Shown piece after piece: positions 1-8,611 of a DNA stretch of 37,823 nt. The stretch is from Gloeocapsa sp. DLM2.Bin57. GTDB taxonomy: Bacteria; Cyanobacteriota; Cyanobacteriia; Cyanobacteriales; Gloeocapsaceae. The notes beneath the pieces are model-generated. The model was given only the letters and a program-made list of their open reading frames with translations. It ran no database searches and had not been told where the DNA came from. A program made the translations under genes and the position numbers. The stretch lies in NCBI GenBank assembly GCA_007693955.1, contig RECR01000096.1, positions 1-37,823 of the forward strand. The letters run 5' to 3'. Numbering within the stretch: the first letter of the stretch is position 1; each line of letters begins with the position of its first letter.

Positions 1-9
1 GTGTGGGGG

Positions 10-39
10 TTGACAAAGTACGCTTATTTGACCTACAAT
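10..39 (+). promoter_or_regulatory. Sigma70-type promoter facing the 3' end of map
   Basis: A perfect -35 box TTGACA lies at 10-15 and a near-consensus -10 box TACAAT at 34-39, with an 18-nt spacer. On the plus strand no gene follows before the 3' end of the oppositely oriented map gene at 143. It could therefore drive an antisense or small RNA, or be a chance match. No terminator was seen that would define a small RNA. Confidence 0.35.
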
Positions 40-116
40 TTTAGATAATGGGAATCTGTCTATTAATATCTATATTTGTAATTAATTATAGTTATCAAGG
101 TTGACTGACCTAACTT

Positions 117-144
117 CTTCCCTCTTGCCTCTTCCCTCTTGCCT
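117..144. repeat. Two tandem copies of a 14-bp repeat
   Basis: The unit CTTCCCTCTTGCCT occurs twice head to tail at 117-130 and 131-144. The second copy runs into the map stop codon (143-145). Short pyrimidine-rich tandem repeats of this kind are common between cyanobacterial genes. No function is implied. Confidence 0.8.
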
Positions 145-979
145 AATTCCTTTCAGTCAAAATCTCATAACCATCAGCGGTAACTAAAATAGTATGTTCA
201 AATTGAGCAGACAGAGAATTATCTACAGTTACTACAGTCCAACGATCGCTCAAAGTTTTGGTAAATTTTGAACCCTGGTTGACGATTGGCTCAATAGCTA
301 AAGTCATTCCTGGGCGTAATGTAGAATTTGGTAACTGATTATTGCGGAAATTAAATACAGCAGGTGCTTCATGTAGATTTCTGCCTATACCGTGTCCTGT
401 ATATTCTTCGACTACGCTATATCCTTGGGCTTTAACATAATCTTCGATCGCTCCTGCGATATCCAAAAGACAATTACCTGGTTTTACTTGTGCTATAGCG
501 AGAGCTAACGCTTCTTGGGCTACTCTTTGTAACTTTAAGGCTTCTTCCGAGGCTTGACCTACAGCTATAGTGATACATGAATCAGCGTGATAACCCCGTT
601 GATGTGCACCTGTATCAACCTTAAGTAAATCTCCTGCACGAATTATTTTATTACTTTTGGGGATACCGTGGACTACTTCGTGATTAATCGAAGCGCAAAT
701 CGAACCAGGGAAACCATGATAACCTTTAAAACTAGGGATTGCACCCATTTCCTCAATGCGTTTTTGAGCGTAGGTATCTAAATCGGCGGTAGTCATACCT
801 GGTTCAACCATAGCGGCTATCTCTGCTAAGACAGTAGCCACTATTTTACCGCTATGGCGCATAATATCTATTTCTGCTGCCGATTTTATTTCTATACCGC
901 GACGACTTTGACGCATTACTGGAGGTGAAGAAAGTTGTTTACGAATTTGGGTAAATAAGAGATTTTGAATTATTTTCAT
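143..979 (-). CDS. map: Methionine aminopeptidase, type I
   Basis: Removes the initiator methionine from nascent proteins in the cytoplasm, using a dinuclear metal centre. The protein is 278 aa. The pita-bread fold signatures are in order: a substrate-pocket stretch ending NHEVVHGIP, the first metal Asp in KVDTGAH, the second in GYHADSC, the His in [11 protein letters not shown], the Glu in AIEP and the last Glu in QFEHT. All five expected metal ligands are present. The start at 979 overlaps the upstream methyltransferase stop by four bases (ATGA), which suggests translational coupling. An internal Met about 20 codons in (MRQSRRG) is the alternative start and would give a length closer to the minimal family size. 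It is the last gene of a bcp-methyltransferase-map operon. Confidence 0.95.
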   Translation of the reverse strand: MKIIQNLLFTQIRKQLSSPPVMRQSRRGIEIKSAAEIDIMRHSGKIVATVLAEIAAMVEPGMTTADLDTYAQKRIEEMGAIPSFKGYHGFPGSICASINHEVVHGIPKSNKIIRAGDLLKVDTGAHQRGYHADSCITIAVGQASEEALKLQRVAQEALALAIAQVKPGNCLLDIAGAIEDYVKAQGYSVVEEYTGHGIGRNLHEAPAVFNFRNNQLPNSTLRPGMTLAIEPIVNQGSKFTKTLSDRWTVVTVDNSLSAQFEHTILVTADGYEILTERN

Positions 980-1827
980 TCTTTAACAAAATCGAGAATC
1001 AAATAACCCATCCAACCGAAACGACTAATGATCGCTAAACCCTCGGTGGTATTAAAAATAGTTGAGTTGGGATTAGCTTCTCTCATGATGCGATTGACGA
1101 TGGGATAGGTTGGTAAAGTATTTTTAGTGATATCTACCACTGTAGCCAATTTAAATCCAGTTTTTTGAGCTAATTCCTGATACTGTGACAGAGAGATAAA
1201 GCTGAAGACGGGATTACTACTTTTAGCTGTTCCATAGGTGGTAGCAATACGGGGATTAAGCTTATTTTCCCAATATTGCCAAATTCCTGCAAACCAAGGT
1301 ACAGGGAGAAAGTCACAGATAGTTAACTTTCCTCCTGGTTTGAGTAACCGATAAGCTTCTTGGAAAAATTCTAACCGACTAGGAAAAGCAAAAATACACT
1401 CTACCGCTAGAAGGCGATCGCCTTCTAAACTATCTAAGGGTATGGCACAAGCGTTAGCGTTAATAAAGTCTATGCTATTATTACCTTTAGGCTTAACTAA
1501 CTCCCGTGCTCTTTTAATTTGTTCTCCATCAATATTGATTCCCGTTAACTTGAGATAATCAAAATGATCATTGAGATAACTAATTGTCCCCCCAAACCCA
1601 CAACCTACGTCTAATATCGTCTGATTGTCGCTAATTTGGGCTATTTCTACCATTTTCGCGCTTAGTGCTTCTGCAGCCCCGGCAAAGTCTTCTAATGTTC
1701 CTGTCGCTGATTGTGGATTCTCCCAATAACCCCAATGGATGTGTTTGCCAAAAGCCATCCCAGCGGTGCGATCGCCCTTGTTTATTCTAGTGGGTAAATT
1801 ATCAAAATATGGTGATGGTTGAGACAT
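976..1827 (-). CDS. Class I SAM-dependent methyltransferase
   Basis: The protein is 283 aa. A Rossmann-type methyltransferase core starts near residue 67 with motif [11 protein letters not shown]. An acidic stretch follows ([12 protein letters not shown]), then a post-motif [15 protein letters not shown] typical of small-molecule methyltransferases. The N-terminal [10 protein letters not shown] resembles the substrate lid of the tocopherol/sarcosine-type methyltransferase group. The substrate cannot be read from the sequence; quinones, lipids or secondary metabolites are possible. It starts 3 nt after the peroxiredoxin stop and overlaps map by 4 nt, so the three genes are probably one transcript. 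There is no transmembrane segment or signal peptide. Confidence 0.85.
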   Translation of the reverse strand: MSQPSPYFDNLPTRINKGDRTAGMAFGKHIHWGYWENPQSATGTLEDFAGAAEALSAKMVEIAQISDNQTILDVGCGFGGTISYLNDHFDYLKLTGINIDGEQIKRARELVKPKGNNSIDFINANACAIPLDSLEGDRLLAVECIFAFPSRLEFFQEAYRLLKPGGKLTICDFLPVPWFAGIWQYWENKLNPRIATTYGTAKSSNPVFSFISLSQYQELAQKTGFKLATVVDITKNTLPTYPIVNRIMREANPNSTIFNTTEGLAIISRFGWMGYLILDFVKE

Positions 1828-1830
1828 AGA

Positions 1831-2283
1831 CTACCCCAAGGTTTTGAGAATTTGTAACGACTCTTCTACATGAGCTTTGAAATCTAACATAGAATCAAAA
1901 ATATGTCTAACGATTCCCTCTTTATCGATAACGTAGGTCACACGTCCTGGTAAAATAAACATAGTTGCGGGTACACCAAATAGTTTGCGCACTTGGTTAT
2001 TTTGGTCACTCAACAAAGTAAAAGGAAGATTGTATTTACCAGCAAAACGTACATGAGAATCAACAGAATCCCCACTAATCCCGATTACTTCTGCTCCAAC
2101 CTCGCTAAAAACCTCATAACTATCTCTAAAAGCGCAAGATTCTGCTGTACAACCTGGTGTATCGTCTTTAGGATAAAAATACAAGACTACGTTCTTTTTT
2201 CCCAAGAAATCACTTAATTTGACTGTTTGACCTGATTGAGAGGTCAGAGCAAAATCTGGAGCGCGATCGCCTACTTTTACCAT
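1831..2283 (-). CDS. bcp: Peroxiredoxin, PrxQ/Bcp type
   Basis: A thiol peroxidase of 150 aa, the usual Bcp/PrxQ length. It reduces hydrogen peroxide and alkyl hydroperoxides, probably with thioredoxin as the electron donor. The active site [14 protein letters not shown] holds the peroxidatic Cys45 and, five residues on, the resolving Cys50, the spacing of the atypical two-cysteine PrxQ group. It is the first gene of the minus-strand operon. The divergent DUF364-type gene starts only 16 bp away, so both promoters must lie inside or overlap the opposite gene. Confidence 0.95.
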   Translation of the reverse strand: MVKVGDRAPDFALTSQSGQTVKLSDFLGKKNVVLYFYPKDDTPGCTAESCAFRDSYEVFSEVGAEVIGISGDSVDSHVRFAGKYNLPFTLLSDQNNQVRKLFGVPATMFILPGRVTYVIDKEGIVRHIFDSMLDFKAHVEESLQILKTLG

Positions 2284-2299
2284 CTTAAGATAATCCTTT

Positions 2300-3055
2300 A
2301 TGCTTAATCCCCGAGAAATATATAATTTACTCCTCGACGCTAGTCAAGTTGATCATAGCGTCAAAGAGATTGTAATTGGCTTAACCTGGACTATGTGTCA
2401 AAGCGATGCTATTGGCTTAGCTATGAGTCCTGGTATCCCTAATCGTACTTTACCTTGGTCGGGCACTTTAGTCAATCAACCCCTAACTAATCTTACCCCT
2501 TGGTTACGTTCTTGGGATATTTATGAAGCTACAGTAGGTATGGCTGCGGTTAATGCTGCTATCAATAGTCAATCTACTTTAATCTGCCAAGCAACCCCTA
2601 TCACTACTAATAAATCTGCTAATTTAGCCGTTTTTGACCATTTTCTCCCCCAAATACGTGGTAAAAAGGTGGTGGTTATTGGTCGTTATCCTCGTTTAGC
2701 ACAATATGAAGCAGAGATGGAAATCACTGTAATTGAACGTCAACCAACGGGTAATGATTTACCAGATCCCGCTTGTGAATATTATCTACCTGATGCTGAT
2801 TGGGTGTTTCTGACGGCTACTTCTATCGTCAATAAAACTTTCCCTCGTCTGGTCGAATTAGCACAAGATGCTCAATTAGTGTTAATCGGTCCTACCTTAC
2901 CTTGGTTACCTGAATTAGCACAAATGGGGATTAATTATTTAGCAGGGGTTAGAGTTACCAATCCAGACGCTTTAAGACAAACTGTTGCTGAAGGTGGAGG
3001 AGTGAGAATTTTTGAGACGGGAGTCCAATACTGTGTACTTGAATTGATTTTATGA
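2300..3055 (+). CDS. DUF4213/DUF364 family protein
   Basis: The protein is 251 aa. It shows the pattern of the DUF4213 (N-terminal) plus DUF364 (C-terminal) family, once suggested to be heavy-metal chelating. Recognisable parts are [12 protein letters not shown] near residues 25-36, [13 protein letters not shown] near 75-88, [12 protein letters not shown] near 120, [16 protein letters not shown] near 165-180 and [14 protein letters not shown] near 193-206. The family role is unsettled and no enzyme activity is claimed. It is divergent from bcp with 16 bp between start codons and lies 39 bp upstream of rpsO. Confidence 0.8.
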   Translation: MLNPREIYNLLLDASQVDHSVKEIVIGLTWTMCQSDAIGLAMSPGIPNRTLPWSGTLVNQPLTNLTPWLRSWDIYEATVGMAAVNAAINSQSTLICQATPITTNKSANLAVFDHFLPQIRGKKVVVIGRYPRLAQYEAEMEITVIERQPTGNDLPDPACEYYLPDADWVFLTATSIVNKTFPRLVELAQDAQLVLIGPTLPWLPELAQMGINYLAGVRVTNPDALRQTVAEGGGVRIFETGVQYCVLELIL

Positions 3056-3094
3056 TATTATAAGAGATTGCAGTGTTTTTTAAATAAATCAACA

Positions 3095-3364
3095 ATGGCT
3101 TTAACTCAAGAACAAAAACAAGAAATCATCGCTCAATATCAAATACACGAAACCGATACAGGGTCATCGGATTTACAAATTGCTTTTTTGACTAACCGTA
3201 TTAACCAACTCACCGAACACCTGAAAATTAACCCTAAAGATCATTCCTCTAGATTAGGATTGTTGAAAATGATTGGTCGTCGCAGACGTCTTTTGGCTTA
3301 TATTAATAAACAAGATAGCAATCGCTACCAACAACTGATCAAACGTCTTGGTCTTCGTCGTTAA
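3095..3364 (+). CDS. rpsO: Small ribosomal subunit protein uS15
   Basis: Binds the central domain of 16S rRNA early in 30S assembly. The ATG at 3095 gives exactly 89 aa, the normal S15 length. An upstream in-frame TTG at 3068 would add nine non-conserved residues and was not chosen. S15 signatures are visible: [27 protein letters not shown], the [22 protein letters not shown] segment contacting RNA, and a basic C-terminus. It is followed 16 nt later by the PAM68-like gene, probably in one transcript. Confidence 0.97.
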   Translation: MALTQEQKQEIIAQYQIHETDTGSSDLQIAFLTNRINQLTEHLKINPKDHSSRLGLLKMIGRRRRLLAYINKQDSNRYQQLIKRLGLRR

Positions 3365-3380
3365 TATTACCTCAAAAACT

Positions 3381-3851
3381 ATGGCTTCTGAGTCTTCACG
3401 GGAAAAAATACCTTTTGAACCACGTCAAAAGAAGAAAAAATCTCCTCCACAAACAACTGAACCTACACCAATTAAATCACCATACCGCGAAAACTCTGCT
3501 TTTGATACCAATAAGGCTAATTTGTCCGCTATACCCGATATAGTCAGTAAGCGGATGATTACTCGTATGATGGCTTTTGCGGGTATTCCTACTTTCTTGG
3601 GAATATCATCTTTTTTTATGTTTTATTGGATTGTCAGTAACGAGTTATTTAAAGTACCAACTACCGCTGTAGTATTAGTGACTATGGGTCTTTTCGGTTC
3701 AGGAGTTATTGGTTTAAGTTATGGGATTCTCTCAGCTTCTTGGGATGAAGATACAGCAGGAAGTTTTTGGGGTTTTAGAGAATTCCGCGTCAATTTTAGT
3801 AGAATGACTTCAGCTTGGCAAAGCGCCAGAAAAGAAGCTAAAAACAGTTGA
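3381..3851 (+). CDS. PAM68-like photosystem II assembly protein
   Basis: The protein is 156 aa from the ATG at 3381. It has a charged, lysine- and proline-rich N-terminal third (about residues 1-60) followed by two hydrophobic membrane segments near residues 72-95 and 104-126. The segment VSKRMITRMMAFAGIPTFLGISSFF and the C-terminal SWDEDTAGSFWGFREFRVNFSRM are characteristic of the cyanobacterial/plastid PAM68 (DUF3464) family. In plants PAM68 promotes early photosystem II assembly at the thylakoid; the cyanobacterial role is inferred from that. A Rho-independent terminator follows at once. Confidence 0.85.
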   Translation: MASESSREKIPFEPRQKKKKSPPQTTEPTPIKSPYRENSAFDTNKANLSAIPDIVSKRMITRMMAFAGIPTFLGISSFFMFYWIVSNELFKVPTTAVVLVTMGLFGSGVIGLSYGILSASWDEDTAGSFWGFREFRVNFSRMTSAWQSARKEAKNS

Positions 3852-3856
3852 TATGC

Positions 3857-3885
3857 TCCCCATCCTTTTAGGTTGGGGATTTTTT
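3857..3885 (+). terminator. Rho-independent terminator after the PAM68-like gene
   Basis: The arms TCCCCATCC and GGTTGGGGA pair with one mismatch around a five-base loop, and six T residues follow directly. It ends the DUF364-rpsO-PAM68 unit. Confidence 0.85.
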
Positions 3886-3915
3886 AGTTAAAATTACCAT
3901 AATCTATAATCTATT

Positions 3916-3959
3916 CTTAAACTGTTGATAAAGTTTACTTAATACAAAGGTTTTATGAT
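3916..3959 (+). promoter_or_regulatory. Possible Pho box and promoter of the RTX phosphatase
   Basis: Three octamers, CTTAAACT (3916-3923), GATAAAGT (3927-3934) and CTTAATAC (3938-3945), are spaced by exactly three bases. This matches the architecture of the cyanobacterial PhoB/SphR Pho box (tandem CTTAACCT-like octamers at 11-bp period). The first is 7/8, the second 4/8 and the third 5/8 identical to CTTAACCT. A -10-like TATGAT lies at 3954-3959, eight bases downstream. The match is moderate, but its position before a phosphatase gene supports it. Confidence 0.45.
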
Positions 3960-3998
3960 AGTGACTGACTGAAAGTAAACTTAAATTTATTGAGAAAA

Positions 3999-6900
3999 AT
4001 GTCACTTATTACAGAGGTTGAGGTTTTAAATAACCCTGAATCTACTCCAGACTCAATTCGGTTTATGACTTTCAACAGTGCTCTAAGCGATCGCCGTACA
4101 GAAGAAGGTCAACTAATAGAAATTCTCCAAGAAACAGATTATGAACTAGCTCAAAATAATGCAGCAATTATTCAGTATCTTCGTCCTGAGATTCTACTCT
4201 TACAAGAATTTGACTATGATCCTAATGGTGAAGGAATTAGTCTATTTCAGCAAAATTATCTAGAAATTCCTCAACAGGTAGATGGCTTTAACCTAGATCC
4301 GATTGAGTATAACTATGTATATATTCCGCCTACTAACACTGGAGAGTTAGCCTCAGTAGATTTAAATAATGACGGTCAAATTGCTTTACCTAATGATGCC
4401 TATGGTTTTGGCAACTTCCCCGGTCAATATGGTATGGTTGTACTCTCTCAATACCCAATTGAGCAGGATAATGTGCGAACTTTTCAAGAGTTTCTCTGGA
4501 AAGATATGCCAGGAGGTTATCTAGAAACAAATATAGGTGCAGAAGGAACAACGCCCTTAACTGAATATTTCTCTGCCGAAGCGATCGATGTACTCAGGTT
4601 ATCATCTAAAAACCACATTGATGTACCAATTAATGTTAATGGCGAAACAATTCATGTTTTAGCTAGTCACCCCACCCCTCCAGTTTTCGATGGTGCAGAA
4701 AAACGTAATTTAAAACGCAATAACGACGAGATTCGTCTTTGGGCAGATTATATATCAGGAGGCGATCGCGCTGAATATATCTACGATGATCAAGGTAATG
4801 TCGGTGGTTTAGCAGCAGGGGCTAGATTTATCATTATGGGTGATCAAAATGCTGATCCTGTAGATGGTGATTCTGATAAAGGCGATCCTAGCTTAGGGCG
4901 TGGGGCGATCAATCAAATTTTAACCCATCCTAATGTTAATACCAGCGTTACTCCCTTTGCTGCAGGGGGTGTAGAAGCAGCCTATCTACAAAAAGATAGC
5001 AACCCAGAAGTTTACAATCAGCAAGGTAATCCAGGTCATGATACTTCAGGCTTTGACTTAAGAGTAGATTATGTTTTACCCTCGGATAATTTAGATATTA
5101 AGAGTTCAGGAATTTTTTATCCCGATACACAAGATCCCCTTAACCGAGATATATTTTTACCTGAAGGAACGTTTGAAACTGATCAAGCTAGAGATGGATA
5201 TGATAACAGAGTCTCTGATCACCATGCTGTTTTTGTAGATATCAGCCTAGGCAATAATAGCGACGACGTATTCAGAGTAAATCTCTTTCATCAGTCTGAT
5301 CAAGAAGGATTTGCCGCAGCTCCTCAAGATGCTAATCGTAATGCAGCGGTAATGAACCGTTTACGCAGTCTTAACGATGATCCTACTCTCTTTATTAACT
5401 CAGGTGATTTATGGATCGCAGGATTATATCTAGATGCTAGTGAGGCAATCTTTGGATTAAAAGGCTCAGGACAAGTAATGATCAATAATTACTTAAACTG
5501 GCAAACTGTTACTTGGGGTAATCATGAATTTGATATACCTACCGACGAAGTAGCTCAAGCTATCACTGCTAATCCTGATTTGTCTATCGGTTTAAATAAT
5601 GTTTTTGTTCCTGTAGAAGAAGATTATATAACCTCTGCTAATGGACGTACTGATAATTCCTTTACCGTTGCTGTAGAAGAAACTGAGAATGGAGAAGAAA
5701 CCGTTCGGACTTTACGAATTCATGGTAATGTCGCTGATTTAAGTAGCCCTCTTTACGAAGTAGCTGATTTAGGTTCAATTCATCTTCATAATGCTGCTGA
5801 TGGTGGCGCAGTGGTTGCACCTTTAGAAGTTAATGCTACTGAAGATCGATTATCAGCTTATTTCACAGGGGTAATTACTTTAACCGAAGAGTTGGAAGAA
5901 GCCTTAAATAACGGCGAACTCTATGTCAATGTTCATAGCGAAAACTATCAATCAGGAGAAGTTAAATCAGTATTAAATCTCGATCGCACCTATCCTGGTA
6001 CTTTCTTCCCCTATATGAGCAGTAATATGGACTTTGCTGCTGATCCTTATTTAGGTCCACTACAAGTAGAGGGAATGCGCTCCGCTCAAGGTTTGGGTAA
6101 TCAAACAACCATGGATCCACTTTATATCGATGTTGGTGGAGAAACTTTTGCTGTGGTAGCCGCTACTACCCCCACTATGCCTTCTTTGGCTTCTAATTCA
6201 GTGGCTAATGGTGGTATAGTCACTCCTGAAAATTGGGTAGCTGATGAACAAGGTTATGATGATCTAGCCGCCCTCATTCAAGAACAAATTGATCGGGCGA
6301 TCGCAGGTCCAGATAACATTTTGGGTACTGAAGATGATGTCAATAAAGTAATCGTTGCTACTCATATGCAAAGGATTAATATTGATATCGATGAGTTAGT
6401 TCCCCGTCTTAAAGATGTAGATGTTTACATTGCGGGTGGCTCTAACACTATCTTCCAAAATCGAGCTAATCCTCTCTATCCTGGTGACGAGTATCAGATT
6501 GAATCCTATCCCCTGCTTCTAGAAAATGCTGATGGATTACCCACCGCTGTAGTTAACACCGATATGAATCATGAATACCTCGGTTATCTACAGTTAGAAT
6601 TTAATTCAGATGGTGTAATCGTCAACGATTTTAATGGTGATGGTCAATATAACTTCGGTACAGACCTAGATTTTGATATCAGTGTTAGTCGTGCTTATCC
6701 TGGTGATATCAGTCAAGTTGAGGCTCTCAATGCTACCAATTTATACGATTCTCGTATCGATAATTTAGCCACTGCTTTGAGCAATCAAATGAACGATAAA
6801 GACTCTCGTTGGTATGGTATCACCGATGAATTCTTAAATGGACAAAGACTAGGTGGTGATTTTGACGGTGTCCGTAACCAAGAAACTAACTTAGCTAACC

Positions 6901-8219
6901 TGATTCACGATAGCTACATTTGGTATAGTCGATTCTGGGATGAAGATGTAGTTATTTCCATGAGTAATGGTAGTGGCATCCGCGCTTCAATTGGACAGAT
7001 TTTACCCGATAATAGTCGCACCCCCAATGATGCTAACGAAGCTGTAGGTAAACCTGCAGGAGGTATTAGTCAAGCAGACATAGAAAGTGCTTTAGCATTT
7101 AATAATAGTATCGCTTTAATTGATATTACAGGGGAAGAACTTAAAATAGCCCTAGAGTCAATTAACGGTTTAGGTAACGGTGATGGCGATAATGGTGCTT
7201 ACCAAGTTGGCGGTTTCGCTTATTCCTTTGATCCAGATCAACCCGAAGGAATGAGAGTACGTAATGCTCGTTTCCTCAACGAAGATGGTAGTTTAGGTGA
7301 CTTTATCATTCAAGATGGTGAAGTTATGACTGGAGCTCAGGTCTTTCGTATGGCTACTCTAGGTTTTAATGCTAGTCGGATCTTTAGCTTTATTGAGAAT
7401 CAAAATCGTGTCAATCTCGATCCTAATGATCCTCAAAATTCTACTGGAGGGGTTATCGCTGAAACACCTGCTGATCTTCCTAATAACGCTCCTGTATTTG
7501 GTAACGGTTCACAACAAGATTCTCTAGCAGAATATCTCTATCAATTCTCGCGCATGGGAACTGATGATCCCTCCGATGATGTACCTTTGGGTACTCCTGA
7601 TACTCTCAGAGAAGAAGATACTCGTATTCAAATTCTCTCTTATCGTGAAGACTCTCTAGCGTCAGATTCTCCTGTAGAACCTCCTATTTCTGAATTACCC
7701 CAAAACGTTTTTGGTACAGATGGAGACGATCGCTTTGATAGCGTTTTACCAGGAGAGAAAATGTTTGTAGGTGCAGGTCAAAATCTCTTTACTGGTGCTG
7801 GTAATGATGTAGTTGACATTACTTTAGCCAATGGTGGTAACCGCATTGATTTAGGATCAGGAGACGACCTGATCTTTGCAGGTAACGGAGATCGCCTTAT
7901 CGCTGGCTCTGGTAATGATATTCTGTTCCTCGGTAATGGTCAAGGTAACAATGTGGTTACTGGTGGACCAGGTGCGGATCAATTCTGGTTAGTCACTGAT
8001 TCTGAAGATATACCCCCAATGGCTCAAACTATCACTGATTTTACTCCAGGAGAAGATGTCATCGGCTTGGCTACTACTGATTTTAGTTTTGAAGATTTAA
8101 ATATTACTCAAAGCGGTAGCAATACTGTAGTTAGTCTGACACCTGCTAATCAAGATTTAGCCATTCTGCTGAATACTCAAGTTTCTGAGTTGACAGAATC
8201 TAGTTTTGTTTTTGCTTAA
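3999..8219 (+). CDS. Giant multi-domain secreted phosphatase/nuclease (EEP, 5'-nucleotidase, CHRD, RTX)
   Basis: The protein is 1406 aa from the ATG at 3999; a TTG three codons upstream is the alternative. Residues about 20-420 form an endonuclease/exonuclease/phosphatase domain with LLLQEFD, MGDQNADP and SDHHAVFVDI active-site motifs. Residues about 428-860 are a calcineurin-like 5'-nucleotidase metallophosphatase (FINSGDLW, TWGNHEFD, VIVATHMQR, NTDMNHEYLGYL), interrupted near 549-659 by a CHRD domain (YVNVHSENYQSGEVKS). Residues about 950-1160 resemble the 5'-nucleotidase C-terminal domain (NLANLIHDSYIW, SNGSGIRASI). The C-terminus (about 1236-1331) carries glycine/aspartate RTX-like calcium repeats (GSGDDLIFAGNG, GSGNDILFLGNG). 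There is no N-terminal signal peptide, so type I secretion is likely. The composition recalls the atypical large alkaline phosphatase of Synechococcus PCC 7942. Likely role: scavenging phosphate from nucleotides and phosphoesters outside the cell. Confidence 0.85.
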   Translation: MSLITEVEVLNNPESTPDSIRFMTFNSALSDRRTEEGQLIEILQETDYELAQNNAAIIQYLRPEILLLQEFDYDPNGEGISLFQQNYLEIPQQVDGFNLDPIEYNYVYIPPTNTGELASVDLNNDGQIALPNDAYGFGNFPGQYGMVVLSQYPIEQDNVRTFQEFLWKDMPGGYLETNIGAEGTTPLTEYFSAEAIDVLRLSSKNHIDVPINVNGETIHVLASHPTPPVFDGAEKRNLKRNNDEIRLWADYISGGDRAEYIYDDQGNVGGLAAGARFIIMGDQNADPVDGDSDKGDPSLGRGAINQILTHPNVNTSVTPFAAGGVEAAYLQKDSNPEVYNQQGNPGHDTSGFDLRVDYVLPSDNLDIKSSGIFYPDTQDPLNRDIFLPEGTFETDQARDGYDNRVSDHHAVFVDISLGNNSDDVFRVNLFHQSDQEGFAAAPQDANRNAAVMNRLRSLNDDPTLFINSGDLWIAGLYLDASEAIFGLKGSGQVMINNYLNWQTVTWGNHEFDIPTDEVAQAITANPDLSIGLNNVFVPVEEDYITSANGRTDNSFTVAVEETENGEETVRTLRIHGNVADLSSPLYEVADLGSIHLHNAADGGAVVAPLEVNATEDRLSAYFTGVITLTEELEEALNNGELYVNVHSENYQSGEVKSVLNLDRTYPGTFFPYMSSNMDFAADPYLGPLQVEGMRSAQGLGNQTTMDPLYIDVGGETFAVVAATTPTMPSLASNSVANGGIVTPENWVADEQGYDDLAALIQEQIDRAIAGPDNILGTEDDVNKVIVATHMQRINIDIDELVPRLKDVDVYIAGGSNTIFQNRANPLYPGDEYQIESYPLLLENADGLPTAVVNTDMNHEYLGYLQLEFNSDGVIVNDFNGDGQYNFGTDLDFDISVSRAYPGDISQVEALNATNLYDSRIDNLATALSNQMNDKDSRWYGITDEFLNGQRLGGDFDGVRNQETNLANLIHDSYIWYSRFWDEDVVISMSNGSGIRASIGQILPDNSRTPNDANEAVGKPAGGISQADIESALAFNNSIALIDITGEELKIALESINGLGNGDGDNGAYQVGGFAYSFDPDQPEGMRVRNARFLNEDGSLGDFIIQDGEVMTGAQVFRMATLGFNASRIFSFIENQNRVNLDPNDPQNSTGGVIAETPADLPNNAPVFGNGSQQDSLAEYLYQFSRMGTDDPSDDVPLGTPDTLREEDTRIQILSYREDSLASDSPVEPPISELPQNVFGTDGDDRFDSVLPGEKMFVGAGQNLFTGAGNDVVDITLANGGNRIDLGSGDDLIFAGNGDRLIAGSGNDILFLGNGQGNNVVTGGPGADQFWLVTDSEDIPPMAQTITDFTPGEDVIGLATTDFSFEDLNITQSGSNTVVSLTPANQDLAILLNTQVSELTESSFVFA

Positions 8220-8230
8220 TTACTTACCTA

Positions 8231-8254
8231 TAGGGGCGCAAGCTTTGCGCCCTA
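8231..8254. repeat. GC-rich palindromic hairpin between convergent genes
   Basis: The arms GGGCGCAA and TTGCGCCC pair perfectly around a short GCT loop, just after the phosphatase stop. There is no clear T run on either strand. This hairpin type is frequent in cyanobacterial intergenic DNA and may act as a bidirectional transcription or RNA-stability boundary. Confidence 0.6.
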
Positions 8255-8284
8255 GGGTGTAGTGAAAATAAACTAAGAACTAAA

Positions 8285-8503
8285 TTAGTCATTATTTAAT
8301 TCATTAATAATATCATCAATATTACCACGAAAAACTTGTCCTTGTTCATATTCTTGTCGTGCTTGATTAATGTTATTGGCAATTTCTTCCCTTCTTTTTT
8401 CCATTTGTCTATGTTGAACAATATTAATTAAATCCTGTTGTTCATCAAGAGAAAGACAATCAATCATTTCTAAAATTTGGTGAAATTGAACTGGTGATGA
8501 CAC
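8285..8503 (-). CDS. Small antitoxin-like protein, no toxin partner seen
   Basis: The protein is 72 aa, entirely helical in appearance and acidic at the C-terminus (INELNND). LEMIDCLSLDEQQDLINIVQHRQMEKRR is the pattern of small cyanobacterial antitoxin-like proteins usually followed by a RelE/ParE-type toxin. The DNA downstream on the same strand (8220-8284) holds only the hairpin and the end of the phosphatase gene, so no toxin is present. It could be an orphan antitoxin or an unrelated small regulator. The assignment is by resemblance only. Confidence 0.5.
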   Translation of the reverse strand: MSSPVQFHQILEMIDCLSLDEQQDLINIVQHRQMEKRREEIANNINQARQEYEQGQVFRGNIDDIINELNND

Positions 8504-8544
8504 TGTAGCTTTTTCCTTTAAATGCGTTTTAGCTTATCAACAAT

Positions 8545-8594
8545 CAAGAAAAGCCCTCCTGAAGCAGGGCGTTTTTAACCCATTTTTTTGATAA
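8545..8594. terminator. Bidirectional hairpin terminator within a repeated element
   Basis: The stem GCCCT (8553-8557) / AGGGC (8566-8570) is flanked by a T run on the plus strand (8572-8576) and by TTTTCTT on the minus strand. It can end transcription of the membrane-protein gene at 8612. The adjoining AACCCATTTTTTT recurs beside a second hairpin at 29036-29086, so this may be a repeat derived from a mobile-element end. Flanking TTATCAA (8534) and TTGATAA (8588) are inverted. Confidence 0.55.
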
Positions 8595-8611
8595 ATGTCT
8601 CAAATAGTGCC

